From an uncultured Paracoccaceae bacterium (GTDB lineage Bacteria > Pseudomonadota > Alphaproteobacteria > Rhodobacterales > Rhodobacteraceae), in NCBI GenBank assembly GCA_947499715.1, contig CANMPL010000002.1, forward strand, positions 310,001-374,000: DNA of 64,000 nt, in the 5' to 3' direction. The notes under the pieces are model-generated. The model saw only the letters and a program-made list of their open reading frames with translations, did not search any database and had not been told where the DNA came from. Shown here piece after piece: positions 28,870 through 37,801 of the stretch. The translations under genes were made by a program, and so were the position numbers. The stretch's first letter is position 1, and each line of letters begins with the position of its first letter.

Positions 28870-28980
28870 TTATTCGTCGTCTTTGCGGTTGGCTTTGCGT
28901 GTTTGCAGCCACCGCCAGACGACACCGAGAACGACAAAGGCGACGACCCATGACAGCAGATCAATTACATAGTCAGGCAT
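28870..28980 (-). CDS. candidate 36-residue single-helix membrane protein
   Basis: The frame MPDYVIDLLSWVVAFVVLG continues with VVWRWLQTRKANRKDDE. It has one clear transmembrane helix (about residues 5-23) followed by a positively charged tail, obeying the positive-inside rule. GGAG lies 10 bases before the ATG. It sits alone between the DUF4166 and MarR genes, within a 409-base gap that otherwise shows no convincing gene. Function unknown. Confidence 0.5.
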   Translation of the reverse strand: MPDYVIDLLSWVVAFVVLGVVWRWLQTRKANRKDDE

Positions 28981-29146
28981 GTCGTCACGACTCCGCTTTA
29001 TCCATAATTTGCACAATCAGATTCTCGCGCAAATCGCTGGCACAATCAATCTGATCCGCAAACTGGGACAAATCTTTCCCGACTTGTCTTTTGGTCACTT
29101 AGTGCGCACGCTCGTTTGAAACGTAACCAATTATCCAAGTGCCGGC

Positions 29147-29593
29147 ATGAGCAAGAAATCAGGTTTTGATACGTCTACTTTCCTGCCCTACCTTCTTAAT
29201 CAGGCGGCAGATCGGTTGAGTAGTGATTTCAGTCCCGCTTATCGGCAACGCTATGGCATGTTGCGGACCGAATGGCGGGTTCTGTTTCACCTTGGACAAT
29301 ATGGCGCGATGACCGCCAAGCAGATTTGCGACATGGCGCAGCTCCACAAAACTAAAGCCAGCCGGGCGGTTGCAGCGCTTGAGGCCAAGCGATTTGTGAC
29401 GCGCCGCGAGGTCGCGCATGATCGCCGCCACGCGATGCTGAATCTGACAAAGGCCGGGCGCGACGCCTACCAGAACCTTCAGAAAGCCGCCGAAGAATTT
29501 GACAATGGTGTGCAAGCGCAGCTGTCGCCAGAGGATGCCGCGGCACTGAAGCGCTGCCTTATTCAATTGGCCGCAATTCCAAACGTCAGCTAG
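29147..29593 (+). CDS. MarR-family transcriptional regulator
   Basis: A 148-residue winged-helix regulator: the DNA-binding part is MTAKQICDMAQLHKTKASRAV, with wing residues RREVAHDRRHAMLNLT. Length is typical. No SD-like sequence is obvious before ATG 29147. A short inverted repeat CGTTT-G-AAACG at 29113-29123 lies 24 bases upstream and may be an autoregulatory site. The stop overlaps the convergent DUF1330 gene by 4 bases. Effector and targets unknown. Confidence 0.88.
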   Translation: MSKKSGFDTSTFLPYLLNQAADRLSSDFSPAYRQRYGMLRTEWRVLFHLGQYGAMTAKQICDMAQLHKTKASRAVAALEAKRFVTRREVAHDRRHAMLNLTKAGRDAYQNLQKAAEEFDNGVQAQLSPEDAAALKRCLIQLAAIPNVS

Positions 29594-29883
29594 GCGGGCA
29601 GCCCTTCAACAATGATAATACTTGCGTGGCAGGTCTTTGCCCTTTTGGCGCGTGCCGCGCGATATTCATCCGAGTTGTAGCACGCAAGGGCCTGCGCTTT
29701 ACTGTCAAATGCAATCACAACATGGCGTTGCCAATCGTCACCTTCCAGCGTCGTCGCATCCCCGCCACGGGCAAGGAATCGCGCGCCGTACTTGACAAAA
29801 GCAGCCGGAGCAATGGCCTGATAATCGGCATATCCGGCGGGATCGGTTACCGTTACATGGGCAATCCAATAGGCCTTAGGCAT
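29590..29883 (-). CDS. DUF1330 domain protein
   Basis: A 97-residue protein of the DUF1330 ferredoxin-like (alpha/beta barrel dimer) family. The start MPKAYWIAHVTVTDP and the DDWQRHVVIAFDSKAQALACYNS segment are characteristic. The start lies inside the end of the GntR gene (8-base overlap), so the two are co-translated. No catalytic role is established for the family; its place beside a catabolic cluster suggests a part in small-molecule metabolism. Confidence 0.88.
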   Translation of the reverse strand: MPKAYWIAHVTVTDPAGYADYQAIAPAAFVKYGARFLARGGDATTLEGDDWQRHVVIAFDSKAQALACYNSDEYRAARAKRAKTCHASIIIVEGLPA

Positions 29884-30571
29884 CTGGCTTTTCTTCCGAA
29901 GACAGGAACGTCTTTGCGATTGCTGCGGCATCATCAAGATGATCTTCCACCGCCTGCTGTGCCGCTGCCGCATCGCCGCTTAGGATCGCGTCGCGAATGG
30001 CGGTCATATGGCTCATCCCCGGACGCGGTCTATCCTTTGCGGAGAGGGTCAGCACGCGCAGCCGGCTAATGCGCCCATTGAGACGCTGAACGATGTCCCA
30101 TGCGATGCTATGGCCCGCTTCCGTAAAAATATCCTCGTAAAACCGGGTGGTTGCGCGCATTACGCCGATCCATTCCGCATCATCCATCGTGGCCTGCAAT
30201 GCGGCAAATGACCCCATCAGCTTGGCCGGGAACGCTGGTCCATGTGCCACTGCGCAAGCGGCGACGGCAGCGCCCTCAAGCTGGCGTCGAATCTGATAGA
30301 TCTGGCGCGCTTGACCCCAGTCCATCCGCGCCACGATTGGCCCGCGATTTGGAAGGATCTCCACTAATCCTTCTGCTTCCAGATAACGGATCGTTTCGCG
30401 AATGACGGTCCGGCTGACGCCAAGTTGATCACACAGGGGGCGTTCAACCAGACGTTCACCGGGGGCGAAATGGCCCTCGATGATCGCGGTGCGCATCCTG
30501 TCCTGCACAATATCGCGCAAGGTCATTGGGGCTTGGTCAATCTTGGGTAAGACGGCTTTGGGGCTGTTCAT
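29876..30571 (-). CDS. GntR-family regulator, FCD (FadR-like) subgroup
   Basis: A 231-residue repressor-type protein. The N-terminal winged helix includes PGERLVERPLCDQLGVSRT and the FCD helical effector domain follows, with FYEDIFTEAGHSIAW containing part of a likely metal site. It is divergent from the catabolic genes starting at 30674. The intergenic TATGGTATACCATA palindrome fits FCD-type operators. It probably responds to a carboxylate from the pathway. No clear ribosome site precedes its ATG. Confidence 0.9.
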   Translation of the reverse strand: MNSPKAVLPKIDQAPMTLRDIVQDRMRTAIIEGHFAPGERLVERPLCDQLGVSRTVIRETIRYLEAEGLVEILPNRGPIVARMDWGQARQIYQIRRQLEGAAVAACAVAHGPAFPAKLMGSFAALQATMDDAEWIGVMRATTRFYEDIFTEAGHSIAWDIVQRLNGRISRLRVLTLSAKDRPRPGMSHMTAIRDAILSGDAAAAQQAVEDHLDDAAAIAKTFLSSEEKPDA

Positions 30572-30612
30572 GGGGCGAAATTAACAGCGCGGGGCATGTC
30601 CATCAAGTATGA

Positions 30613-30642
30613 TTGACAGATAGTCATATGGTATACCATAAA
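30613..30642 (+). promoter_or_regulatory. promoter with GntR operator palindrome
   Basis: TTGACA at 30613-30618 is a consensus -35 and CATAAA at 30637-30642 a possible -10 (18-base spacer). The perfect palindrome TATGGTATACCATA at 30627-30640 lies between and over the -10. It contains TGGTATACCA, of the kind bound by FCD-type GntR proteins. Confidence 0.7.
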
Positions 30643-30673
30643 TTCCAGTGACCATTTGCCAAAGGAATCGCGC

Positions 30674-31276
30674 GTGCCTGCAGAAATCCGCAAGACATTG
30701 CTTCATGTTGAAACCACGCTGATCGAGGGGGGCAAATCCGCCGACGTGCCGCTTAAGTTGATTGCCGCGATGGCCGTGATCCGAAACCCTTGGGCCGGGC
30801 AAGGATTTGTCGAGGATCTGTCACCCGCAATCCGCGACTGCGCGCCGGGGCTTGGCGAACTTCTGACCGAGATGGTTCTTGATGCGGCGGGTGGGGGCGA
30901 CAAGGTCGAAGGCTATGGCAAGTCTGCAATCGTCGGTCTGAATGGCGAGGTTGAACATGCCTCTGGCCTGATCCACACGCTGCGCTTTGGCAATCATTAT
31001 CGCAATGCCGTCCAGGCAAAATCATACCTCTCTTTTTGTAACACACGCGGTCCGGCCAACGCACCGCTGATGATCCCATTGATGGACAAACATGATGCAG
31101 GGCGACGGTCACATTACCTGACCATTCAAACCAGCGTGGCAGATGCCCCCGCCGCCGATGAAATCCTGATCGCCTTGGGCGCATCAATTGGTGGCCGTCC
31201 ACATCACCGGATCGGGGATCGCTACCAAGACCTGAAGGATCTGGGACATGACGTCGACAACCCTGCCGCTGTCTAG
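30674..31276 (+). CDS. AA_synth (DUF1185) family protein
   Basis: A 200-residue protein of the Pfam AA_synth group, structurally a chorismate-mutase-like fold with no proven enzyme activity. GTG 30674 is preferred because AAAGGA sits 8 bases upstream; a TTG start 6 codons earlier is weaker. Recognisable segments are IRNPWAGQGFVEDL, GKSAIVGLNGEVEHASGLIHT and IGGRPHHRIGDRYQDL. It is the first gene of the GntR-controlled catabolic cluster and overlaps the hydrolase gene by 29 bases. Confidence 0.85.
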   Translation: MPAEIRKTLLHVETTLIEGGKSADVPLKLIAAMAVIRNPWAGQGFVEDLSPAIRDCAPGLGELLTEMVLDAAGGGDKVEGYGKSAIVGLNGEVEHASGLIHTLRFGNHYRNAVQAKSYLSFCNTRGPANAPLMIPLMDKHDAGRRSHYLTIQTSVADAPAADEILIALGASIGGRPHHRIGDRYQDLKDLGHDVDNPAAV

Positions 31277-32066
31277 GTCTGGCCTGAAGCTGTCCTATCA
31301 AAGCCACGGGACCGGTGAGCCTGTCGTGCTTTTGCATGGGGTCGGGATGCAGTCGGCGGCATGGGCGCCGCAGATCGCAGCTTTGCAAGGGGCATACAGG
31401 GTGATTGCCCTTGATTTACCGGGGCATGGGGGCAGCGACGCACTGCCGAAGGCCAGCACTTTACAGGATTTCGTCGACTGGTGCCGCGATGCGCATGAGA
31501 CTCTGGATGTTGGGCCGATCAATCTTGTCGGGCATTCGATGGGCGCGTTGATCGCAGGTGGCTATGCCGCAAGCTTTCCGCAGGCTGTCAGGCGCGTGGC
31601 CCTTCTGAATGGGGTCTACCGTCGGGACGTGGTGGCACGCGATGCGGTGACACAAAGAGCATCAGAAATTTGCAATGGCAACATCGACACAGAGACACCT
31701 TTGGCCCGTTGGTTTGGGCCAACGCCTGAAGATCAGCGCGTCAAACGACAAGTTGGAGCTTGGCTCAACAACGTTGATCCCGAAGGGTATGGCACCGCCT
31801 ATGCCGCCTTTGCCCACGGTGACGCGACCTATGCTGATCAATTCCAGCAGATCACCTGCCCATTTCTGGCCCTCACAGGCAGCGACGACCCGAACTCCAC
31901 CCCCGAAATGGCCAGCGCCATGTGCGAGCAGGTCCAAAACGGGGACGCCGTAGTGATTGCGGGACATCGCCATATGGTCAACCTGACTGCGCCTGACCAA
32001 GTCAATGCGGCGTTGTTGACATGGCTACAAACACCCGCAAAAGCCGAGGCCGCAACGGCATGCTAA
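31248..32066 (+). CDS. alpha/beta-fold hydrolase
   Basis: A 272-residue serine hydrolase. The oxyanion region is VVLLHGVGMQSAAW, the nucleophile is in GHSMGA (about residue 96), the acid in LTGSDDP and the histidine in GHRHMVNL. No signal peptide, so cytoplasmic. An AAGGA ribosome site precedes the ATG within the end of the upstream gene, so the 29-base overlap appears genuine. It may open a ring or cleave an ester or carbon-carbon bond in the cluster's pathway. Confidence 0.88.
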   Translation: MTSTTLPLSRSGLKLSYQSHGTGEPVVLLHGVGMQSAAWAPQIAALQGAYRVIALDLPGHGGSDALPKASTLQDFVDWCRDAHETLDVGPINLVGHSMGALIAGGYAASFPQAVRRVALLNGVYRRDVVARDAVTQRASEICNGNIDTETPLARWFGPTPEDQRVKRQVGAWLNNVDPEGYGTAYAAFAHGDATYADQFQQITCPFLALTGSDDPNSTPEMASAMCEQVQNGDAVVIAGHRHMVNLTAPDQVNAALLTWLQTPAKAEAATAC

Positions 32067-32120
32067 ACCCCGCATCATCATCATTTTCCATCCCATCTGA
32101 CCCAACAGAAAGGTAGTCAC

Positions 32121-33158
32121 ATGCGGTTTTCACTTTTTGCCCATATGGAACGCTTGTCGCCAGAGCAGGACCAAAAGCAGCTTTATGATGACTTTATCGC
32201 TTTGGCCAAGATTGCGGATGAAGGCGGAATGCATGCCATCTGGACAGGCGAACACCACGGGATGGATTTTACCATCGCCCCGAACCCGTTCCTGAACATT
32301 GTGGATCTGGCCCGCCATACCAAGAACGTGCGCCTTGGCACTGGCACAATCGTCGCGCCGTTTTGGCATCCAATCCGCTTGGCGGGTGAGGCGGCCATGA
32401 CAGATCTTATCGTGGATGGGCGGCTTGATCTGGGCGTGGCAAGGGGCGCTTACAGCTACGAATACGAACGGATGGTGCCGGGTATGGACGCGATGGAGGC
32501 AGGCAAACGTATGCGAGAGGTCGTGCCTGCAGTTCAGGCCTTATGGAAAGGCGATTATGCGCAGGAAGGTGTCTATTATTCCTTTCCATCGACCACATCG
32601 TCACCGAAGCCTGTGCAAAAGAATGGACCGCCCATCTGGGTTGCCGCTCGTGATCCCAACAGCCACGAATTCGCAGTGTCTTCGGGTTGCAACGTGCAGG
32701 TGACGCCGCTGTGGCAGGGGGACGCCGAGATCATCAAGCTGATGGATACGTTTAACGCGGCTTGCGACAAATTCAGCGATGTGCCGCGCCCACAGATTAT
32801 GCTTTTGAACCACACCTACATCGCGGCGGACGCTGAAGATGCCCAACGCGCCGCAGAAGAGATCAACAAGTTCTATTGCTATTTTGGCGCGTGGTTCAAA
32901 AATGAACGCGCCGTATCTCAGGGCGCGATCGCTACGCTGACGGATCAGGACATCGCGTCACACCCGTTCTATTCGGCCGAGGCGATGCTGCGCGATAATG
33001 TCATCGCAACGCCAGATGATGCGATCACACGTCTAAAGTCGTATGAAAGCCTGGGCTATGATGAATATTCGTTCTGGATCGATAGCGGGATGAGCTTTGA
33101 GCGGAAGAAAGCATCGCTGGAGAGGTTCATCGCGGACGTCATGCCGGCATTTGAATGA
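32121..33158 (+). CDS. LLM-class flavin-dependent oxidoreductase
   Basis: A 345-residue luciferase-like TIM barrel, likely a flavin monooxygenase. The WTGEHHG segment near residue 47 is the EHH motif common in the bacterial luciferase family, and LDLGVARGAYSYEYE follows. AAAGG is placed 7 bases before the ATG. Such enzymes normally need a flavin reductase; none is encoded in the cluster. Probable role: oxygenation of the cluster's unknown substrate, giving an aldehyde for the next enzyme. Confidence 0.9.
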   Translation: MRFSLFAHMERLSPEQDQKQLYDDFIALAKIADEGGMHAIWTGEHHGMDFTIAPNPFLNIVDLARHTKNVRLGTGTIVAPFWHPIRLAGEAAMTDLIVDGRLDLGVARGAYSYEYERMVPGMDAMEAGKRMREVVPAVQALWKGDYAQEGVYYSFPSTTSSPKPVQKNGPPIWVAARDPNSHEFAVSSGCNVQVTPLWQGDAEIIKLMDTFNAACDKFSDVPRPQIMLLNHTYIAADAEDAQRAAEEINKFYCYFGAWFKNERAVSQGAIATLTDQDIASHPFYSAEAMLRDNVIATPDDAITRLKSYESLGYDEYSFWIDSGMSFERKKASLERFIADVMPAFE

Positions 33159-33167
33159 AGGTGGATA

Positions 33168-34634
33168 ATGCAGCAATTTCAACAATATATCGGCGGTGCG
33201 TTTTCGGATGCCTCTGCGCAATTCGAAAGCATTGATCCTGCAACAGGTCAAGCATGGGCCTTGATGCCAGAGGCCCGCGCCGCTGATGTTGACCGCGCTG
33301 TCGCGGCGGCTGAATCTGCATTTTATAGCTCTGAATGGGCGGGAATGACGGCCTCTGCGCGTGGCAAGCTTCTGTTGCGTTTGGCGGATTTGATCGCTGA
33401 AAATGCCCAAGCGCTTGCCGCGTTGGAAACCCGAGATACGGGCAAGATCATTCGCGAAACCTCGGCCCAGATTGCCTATGTCGCTGAATATTACCGTTAC
33501 TACGCAGGCCTGGCGGATAAGATTGAAGGCGCGCATCTGCCGATTGATAAGCCTGACATGGAGGTTTGGCTTCGGCGTGAACCCATTGGCGTCGTCGCTG
33601 CAATCGTGCCGTGGAATTCGCAGCTGTTTTTGGCCGCGGTCAAGATTGGTCCCGCACTGGCGGCAGGCTGTACGGTCGTCTTGAAAGCGTCTGAAGACGG
33701 GCCAGCACCGATGCTCGCGTTTGCGAAAATCTTCGATCAGGCCGGTTTCCCCCCCGGCGTCTTGAATGTCATTACAGGCTTTGGGCCAGATTGCGGCGCG
33801 GTTCTGACCAGCCATCCAAAGGTGGCGCATGTGGCCTTCACCGGCGGGCCGGAAACCGCACGGCATATTGTGCGAAATTCGGCCGATAACCTTGCCTCCA
33901 CGTCCTTGGAACTGGGCGGCAAATCGCCGTTCATCGTCTTTGAGGACGTCGATATCGAAAGCGCGGTGAACGCGCAGATATCGGGGATATTTGCGGCATC
34001 AGGGCAAAGCTGCGTTGCAGGTTCACGCTTGATCATCTCGAACCAGATCAAGGATGCATTCCTTGCGCAGCTTAGCGAGAAAGCTGCGAAAATTGTAATC
34101 GGTCCGCCTGATCACATGGCCACGGAAATCGGCCCGCTTTGCACCCGGTCGCAGCGCGACACCGCGGTGGATCTTATCGCGCGTTCGATTAACGCTGGCG
34201 CGAAGGTTGTCACTGGCGGCGGACCGCAGGACGCCGACAGCCTATATTTTCTGCCCACGGTCATTGATTGCTCTGACGCGCCGGACGCGCCCTGTCTGAC
34301 GCATGAATTCTTTGGACCGGTCCTGTCCGTTCAAGGTTTTGATACCGAGGCAGAGGCGCTGACCCTCGCCAATGACACGGCCTTCGGTCTTGCGTCGGGT
34401 GTTTTCACCAAGGATCTGACCCGCGCGCATCGGATGATCCGCGGCATCCGGGCGGGCATCGTCTGGGTCAACACCTATCGGGCGGTCAGCCCGATCGCAC
34501 CCTTTGGCGGTCACGGCCTGAGCGGGCACGGACGTGAGGGCGGGCTCCGCGCGGCGCTGGATTACACCAAAACCAAGGCCGTTTGGCTGCGTACCAGCGA
34601 CGAACCAATCCCCGATCCCTTTGTGATGCGGTAA
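33168..34634 (+). CDS. NAD-dependent aldehyde dehydrogenase
   Basis: A 488-residue full-length family enzyme. Visible are the PWNSQ cofactor segment, the glutamate in LELGGKSP, and the catalytic cysteine in SGQSCVAGSR. It starts 9 bases after the LLM gene, with AAGGTGG as the ribosome site, so the two are coupled. It should oxidise an aldehyde made by the preceding enzymes. It is distinct in sequence from the dehydrogenase at the left edge. Confidence 0.94.
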   Translation: MQQFQQYIGGAFSDASAQFESIDPATGQAWALMPEARAADVDRAVAAAESAFYSSEWAGMTASARGKLLLRLADLIAENAQALAALETRDTGKIIRETSAQIAYVAEYYRYYAGLADKIEGAHLPIDKPDMEVWLRREPIGVVAAIVPWNSQLFLAAVKIGPALAAGCTVVLKASEDGPAPMLAFAKIFDQAGFPPGVLNVITGFGPDCGAVLTSHPKVAHVAFTGGPETARHIVRNSADNLASTSLELGGKSPFIVFEDVDIESAVNAQISGIFAASGQSCVAGSRLIISNQIKDAFLAQLSEKAAKIVIGPPDHMATEIGPLCTRSQRDTAVDLIARSINAGAKVVTGGGPQDADSLYFLPTVIDCSDAPDAPCLTHEFFGPVLSVQGFDTEAEALTLANDTAFGLASGVFTKDLTRAHRMIRGIRAGIVWVNTYRAVSPIAPFGGHGLSGHGREGGLRAALDYTKTKAVWLRTSDEPIPDPFVMR

Positions 34635-34689
34635 CTTGCGCCCGCGCGGCATTGTTGATTTTTCGCCGCTGAACAGGCACGAGGGCACG

Positions 34690-36402
34690 ATGCGGTATCT
34701 GTCCTTTGTTCCTGTGATCCTGATTTTGGCCTGCACGGCGGGCCTTTTTGGGGGATCCTATGCCTACTTCAAGGGGCAGGAACTGGAAACGGCTGCCTCT
34801 CGTCTGACGCTTTATCGCAGTACGGTGGAAACGGAATTGCGGCACTTTGCGCATTTGCCGTTTCTGCTATCGCAAGACCCCTTTGTGATTGAAACGCTTG
34901 AAGGCGGCGACACGTCTGCGCTTGATCAACGGTTGGCGCGTTTCGCCCAAAGTGCCGGGATCGACGCAATCTATCTTATGGATCGGACCGGCCTCACGAT
35001 TTCTGCGTCCAATGCCGCGTCTGACAACAGTTTTGTCGGCCAAAACTACGCCTTCCGACCCTACTTCAAAGACGCATTCAACGGCGCATTGGCAGAGTTC
35101 TACGGGATCGGTGCGACAACCGGTGTGCCGGGTTATTTCTATGCAATGCCAGTTGGGGCGGGCCCAGATGGCGTTGTCGCGATCAAACTGGACCTTTCCG
35201 CTTTGCAAAGTAGCTGGCAGGCGTCGGGCGAGCGGATCGTGTTGTCCAACGCAGATGGTGTCGTGCTTTTGGCCTCTGATCCAGAGTGGCGCTATCAGGT
35301 GTTGGAACCGCTGACCACGGACCAACGAGACCGCATTCTCGCGACGCGCCAATTCGGCAAAGAGCAGCTGACGCCGCTTGACTGGTCGCCCAATTCCCAA
35401 AACCAGACCGCAGTGATTGGCGGTGAGCAGCTTTTGTATCTTAGCACGCGTGATTTGCCGAACGGTTGGTCGCTTCATTTCTTCGTTCCCGATGACCAAG
35501 CGGTGACCCGGGCATGGCTGACCTCTGGTGCGATGCTGTTTCTTGCCGTGCTGACATTCATCGCCTTGCAGGTTCGCCGCGTCCGCTTGATTGGCAATGC
35601 CTTGCAGCGGTCAGAAGAAGAAGAGGCGCAGCTGCGCCTTGCGAACGAAAGGCTCGCGATTGAGATTGAGGAACGCCGCACCGCCGAACGCAATTTGCGA
35701 AAGACAGAAGCCGATCTTGAACGCGCCGGGCGTCTGGCTGCACTTGGTCAATTGGCGTCCTCTGTGACGCATGAACTTGGCCAACCTATCGCCGCGATGC
35801 GCAACCAGCTTGCGGCAGCAGAGCTGAGTGCAAATACAACGCCGCTTCATGACAAGATGCAGGGCCTTGTCGCCCGCATGGAAGACATCACCCGGCAACT
35901 GAAATTCTTTTCGCGTAAAGGCAGGGATCAATTTGAAAAGGTAGATCTGGCCGAGGTGATGAAGAATGCGCTGGAGTTGTTGGAAGCCAGCGTTATTCAG
36001 TCGGACGCGCAAATTACCTTTGACCCGCCGCAACAGGACGTTGCCTTTCATGGTAATCGGCTGCGGATTGAACAGGTAATGACAAATGTCGTGCGAAACG
36101 CGCTTGATGCTGTTGCTGGCCAAGAAAGGCGGGACATCGAGATTACGTTGGGCAGGGACGAACAATTCGTGTGGTTCGAGGTTGCCGACAGCGGCCACGG
36201 TTTGGGTGATCAGACATTTGATGACCTGCGCGAGCCCTTTGCCACGACCCGAGAGAGCGGCAAGGGCATGGGGCTTGGGCTGACGATTTCCGCAGGCATC
36301 GTAAGCGATCACGGTGGCACGATCACCGCAACACCCAATGCGTTGGGCGGGGCGACATTTCGCGTCGAATTGCCAATCGCCGGGCAGGAGGGCACGCAAT
36401 GA
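34690..36402 (+). CDS. dctB: DctB-like sensor histidine kinase
   Basis: A 570-residue membrane kinase. One N-terminal transmembrane helix, a periplasmic double-PAS-type sensing region (residues ~30-270), a second helix (about 280-300), a coiled coil, the phospho-acceptor histidine in SSVTHELGQPIAAMRNQL, and a C-terminal ATPase domain with GKGMGLGL. This is the layout of C4-dicarboxylate sensor DctB. The start is at MRYLSF; an 18-codon longer frame is unlikely. It overlaps dctD by 4 bases. Confidence 0.88.
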   Translation: MRYLSFVPVILILACTAGLFGGSYAYFKGQELETAASRLTLYRSTVETELRHFAHLPFLLSQDPFVIETLEGGDTSALDQRLARFAQSAGIDAIYLMDRTGLTISASNAASDNSFVGQNYAFRPYFKDAFNGALAEFYGIGATTGVPGYFYAMPVGAGPDGVVAIKLDLSALQSSWQASGERIVLSNADGVVLLASDPEWRYQVLEPLTTDQRDRILATRQFGKEQLTPLDWSPNSQNQTAVIGGEQLLYLSTRDLPNGWSLHFFVPDDQAVTRAWLTSGAMLFLAVLTFIALQVRRVRLIGNALQRSEEEEAQLRLANERLAIEIEERRTAERNLRKTEADLERAGRLAALGQLASSVTHELGQPIAAMRNQLAAAELSANTTPLHDKMQGLVARMEDITRQLKFFSRKGRDQFEKVDLAEVMKNALELLEASVIQSDAQITFDPPQQDVAFHGNRLRIEQVMTNVVRNALDAVAGQERRDIEITLGRDEQFVWFEVADSGHGLGDQTFDDLREPFATTRESGKGMGLGLTISAGIVSDHGGTITATPNALGGATFRVELPIAGQEGTQ

Positions 36403-37691
36403 CAAAATTCCGAGTGTTGATCATTGATGACGACCGGATGATGCGCGAGTCCCTGGTGGATCTGCTTGAGGCTGCGGGCTGGGCGACAAAGGCGTTGGCG
36501 CGCGCCACAGATGCATCCAGATGGGTCGCGCAATTCGTGCCGGACGTCATTCTGTCGGATGTGCGGATGCCTGAAATGTCGGGGCTGGAGCTGCTGCAAA
36601 GCCTTAAGGCGTCGCCGCCAGTTGTGCTGATTTCGGCTCATGGCGATATCCCGATGGCCGTCGATGCGATGAACCAAGGCGCCTATAGCTTTGTTGAAAA
36701 ACCTTATGATCCCAAGCGTTTATTGGTTATTTTGTCGCATGCCGCCGATCAACATCGCATGCGCGAAAGCAATCAACGGCTGAAAGAGCGTCTACAACAG
36801 CTTTCTGGTTTGGATCGCGTGATCTTGGGCCAAACGCCTGAAATCATCCGCCTGCGTGAAATGATCGCCATGGTCGCTGACACAAGTGCTTCGGTGCTCT
36901 TGCATGGTGAAACGGGCACCGGCAAGGATCTGGCGGCGCGCGCGTTGCATGATATCTCTGCACGCTGCGATGGGCCTTATGTTGCGCTTAACGCCGCCCA
37001 AGTCAGCGCCGACCAGCTTCACCTTGTTGCCCGCAGCGCGGCAGGTGGCACACTGTTTCTAGACGAGATTTGTGCCTGTCCTGGCGAGATTCAAACAATG
37101 CTCTTGCGACTGATCGAGGCGAAAGAGGTGTTGGACCCAAAACAGGGCACCCCTGAAACGGTCGATATCCGGGTCGTCTCTGCCACCAATGAAGATACCG
37201 ACCGTGCCGTCAAAGAGGGCCAGTTGCGGCGGGACCTACTTTACCGGCTCGAAGGGTTTCGCCTGAACCTGCCGGCCTTGCGCGCGCGTCTTGATGATGT
37301 CCCGGTCCTTATGCTGCGGTTCTTGCAGGAATTCGCCAGCCAATACGGCACAACACCGCCAGAGCTGTCAGAGGCCGATCTTGCCGCTTTGATGGCGCAT
37401 GACTGGCCCGGAAACGTGCGTGAATTGCGCAATGTAGCCGAACGGCGGGTCATGATGGCCGTGCATGGATTTGGCAGCATGTTGGATGCCATCAGCGGGA
37501 CAGGAGCGGAATCCTTCCAGCGCCCGGGCCTACGCGAGGCTGTGGCCGCTCTTGAACGCCAGATGATCGCTCAGGCTATTCAAACCCACGCAGGTCAGAT
37601 GGACGATATTGCCGCAGCTTTGCGTATCGGTCGCCGCACGCTGAACGAAAAAATCGTCAAACTTGGCCTCGACAAAGACGCTCTTTTGTAG
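36399..37691 (+). CDS. dctD: DctD-like response regulator lacking the GAFTGA motif
   Basis: A 430-residue regulator: receiver domain with Asp54 (SDVRMPE), AAA+ domain with Walker A GETGTGKD (about residues 170-177) and Walker B GGTLFLDEI, and a C-terminal Fis-type helix-turn-helix. Between ALNAAQVS and AAGGTLF about 20 residues normally holding ESELFGHEKGAFTGA are missing, so loop L1 for sigma-54 contact is absent. The frame is intact. It may activate without sigma-54, as NtrC of Rhodobacter capsulatus does. Likely controls the TRAP genes downstream. Confidence 0.87.
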   Translation: MTKFRVLIIDDDRMMRESLVDLLEAAGWATKALARATDASRWVAQFVPDVILSDVRMPEMSGLELLQSLKASPPVVLISAHGDIPMAVDAMNQGAYSFVEKPYDPKRLLVILSHAADQHRMRESNQRLKERLQQLSGLDRVILGQTPEIIRLREMIAMVADTSASVLLHGETGTGKDLAARALHDISARCDGPYVALNAAQVSADQLHLVARSAAGGTLFLDEICACPGEIQTMLLRLIEAKEVLDPKQGTPETVDIRVVSATNEDTDRAVKEGQLRRDLLYRLEGFRLNLPALRARLDDVPVLMLRFLQEFASQYGTTPPELSEADLAALMAHDWPGNVRELRNVAERRVMMAVHGFGSMLDAISGTGAESFQRPGLREAVAALERQMIAQAIQTHAGQMDDIAAALRIGRRTLNEKIVKLGLDKDALL

Positions 37692-37693
37692 CT

Positions 37694-37709
37694 CTGCGGA
37701 AATCCGCAG
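37694..37709. promoter_or_regulatory. inverted repeat upstream of dctP
   Basis: CTGCGGA and TCCGCAG flank AA, starting 3 bases after the dctD stop and 93 bases before dctP. It could be a regulator-binding site for DctD or a weak RNA hairpin; there is no T tract. Confidence 0.45.
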
Positions 37710-37801
37710 GGCAGGAGGGGTGCGCCCGGCAATTTTCTTCATAGTGTCGCGGACCAAAATCCGGTTCTATCGCAACATCAAATGTTGGGAGGAACTTTGA
37801 A

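Noticed and set aside
37692-37801. Sigma-54 promoter upstream of dctP
   Set aside because: Looked for TGGC-N8-TTGC-like spacing because of DctD; none is present.
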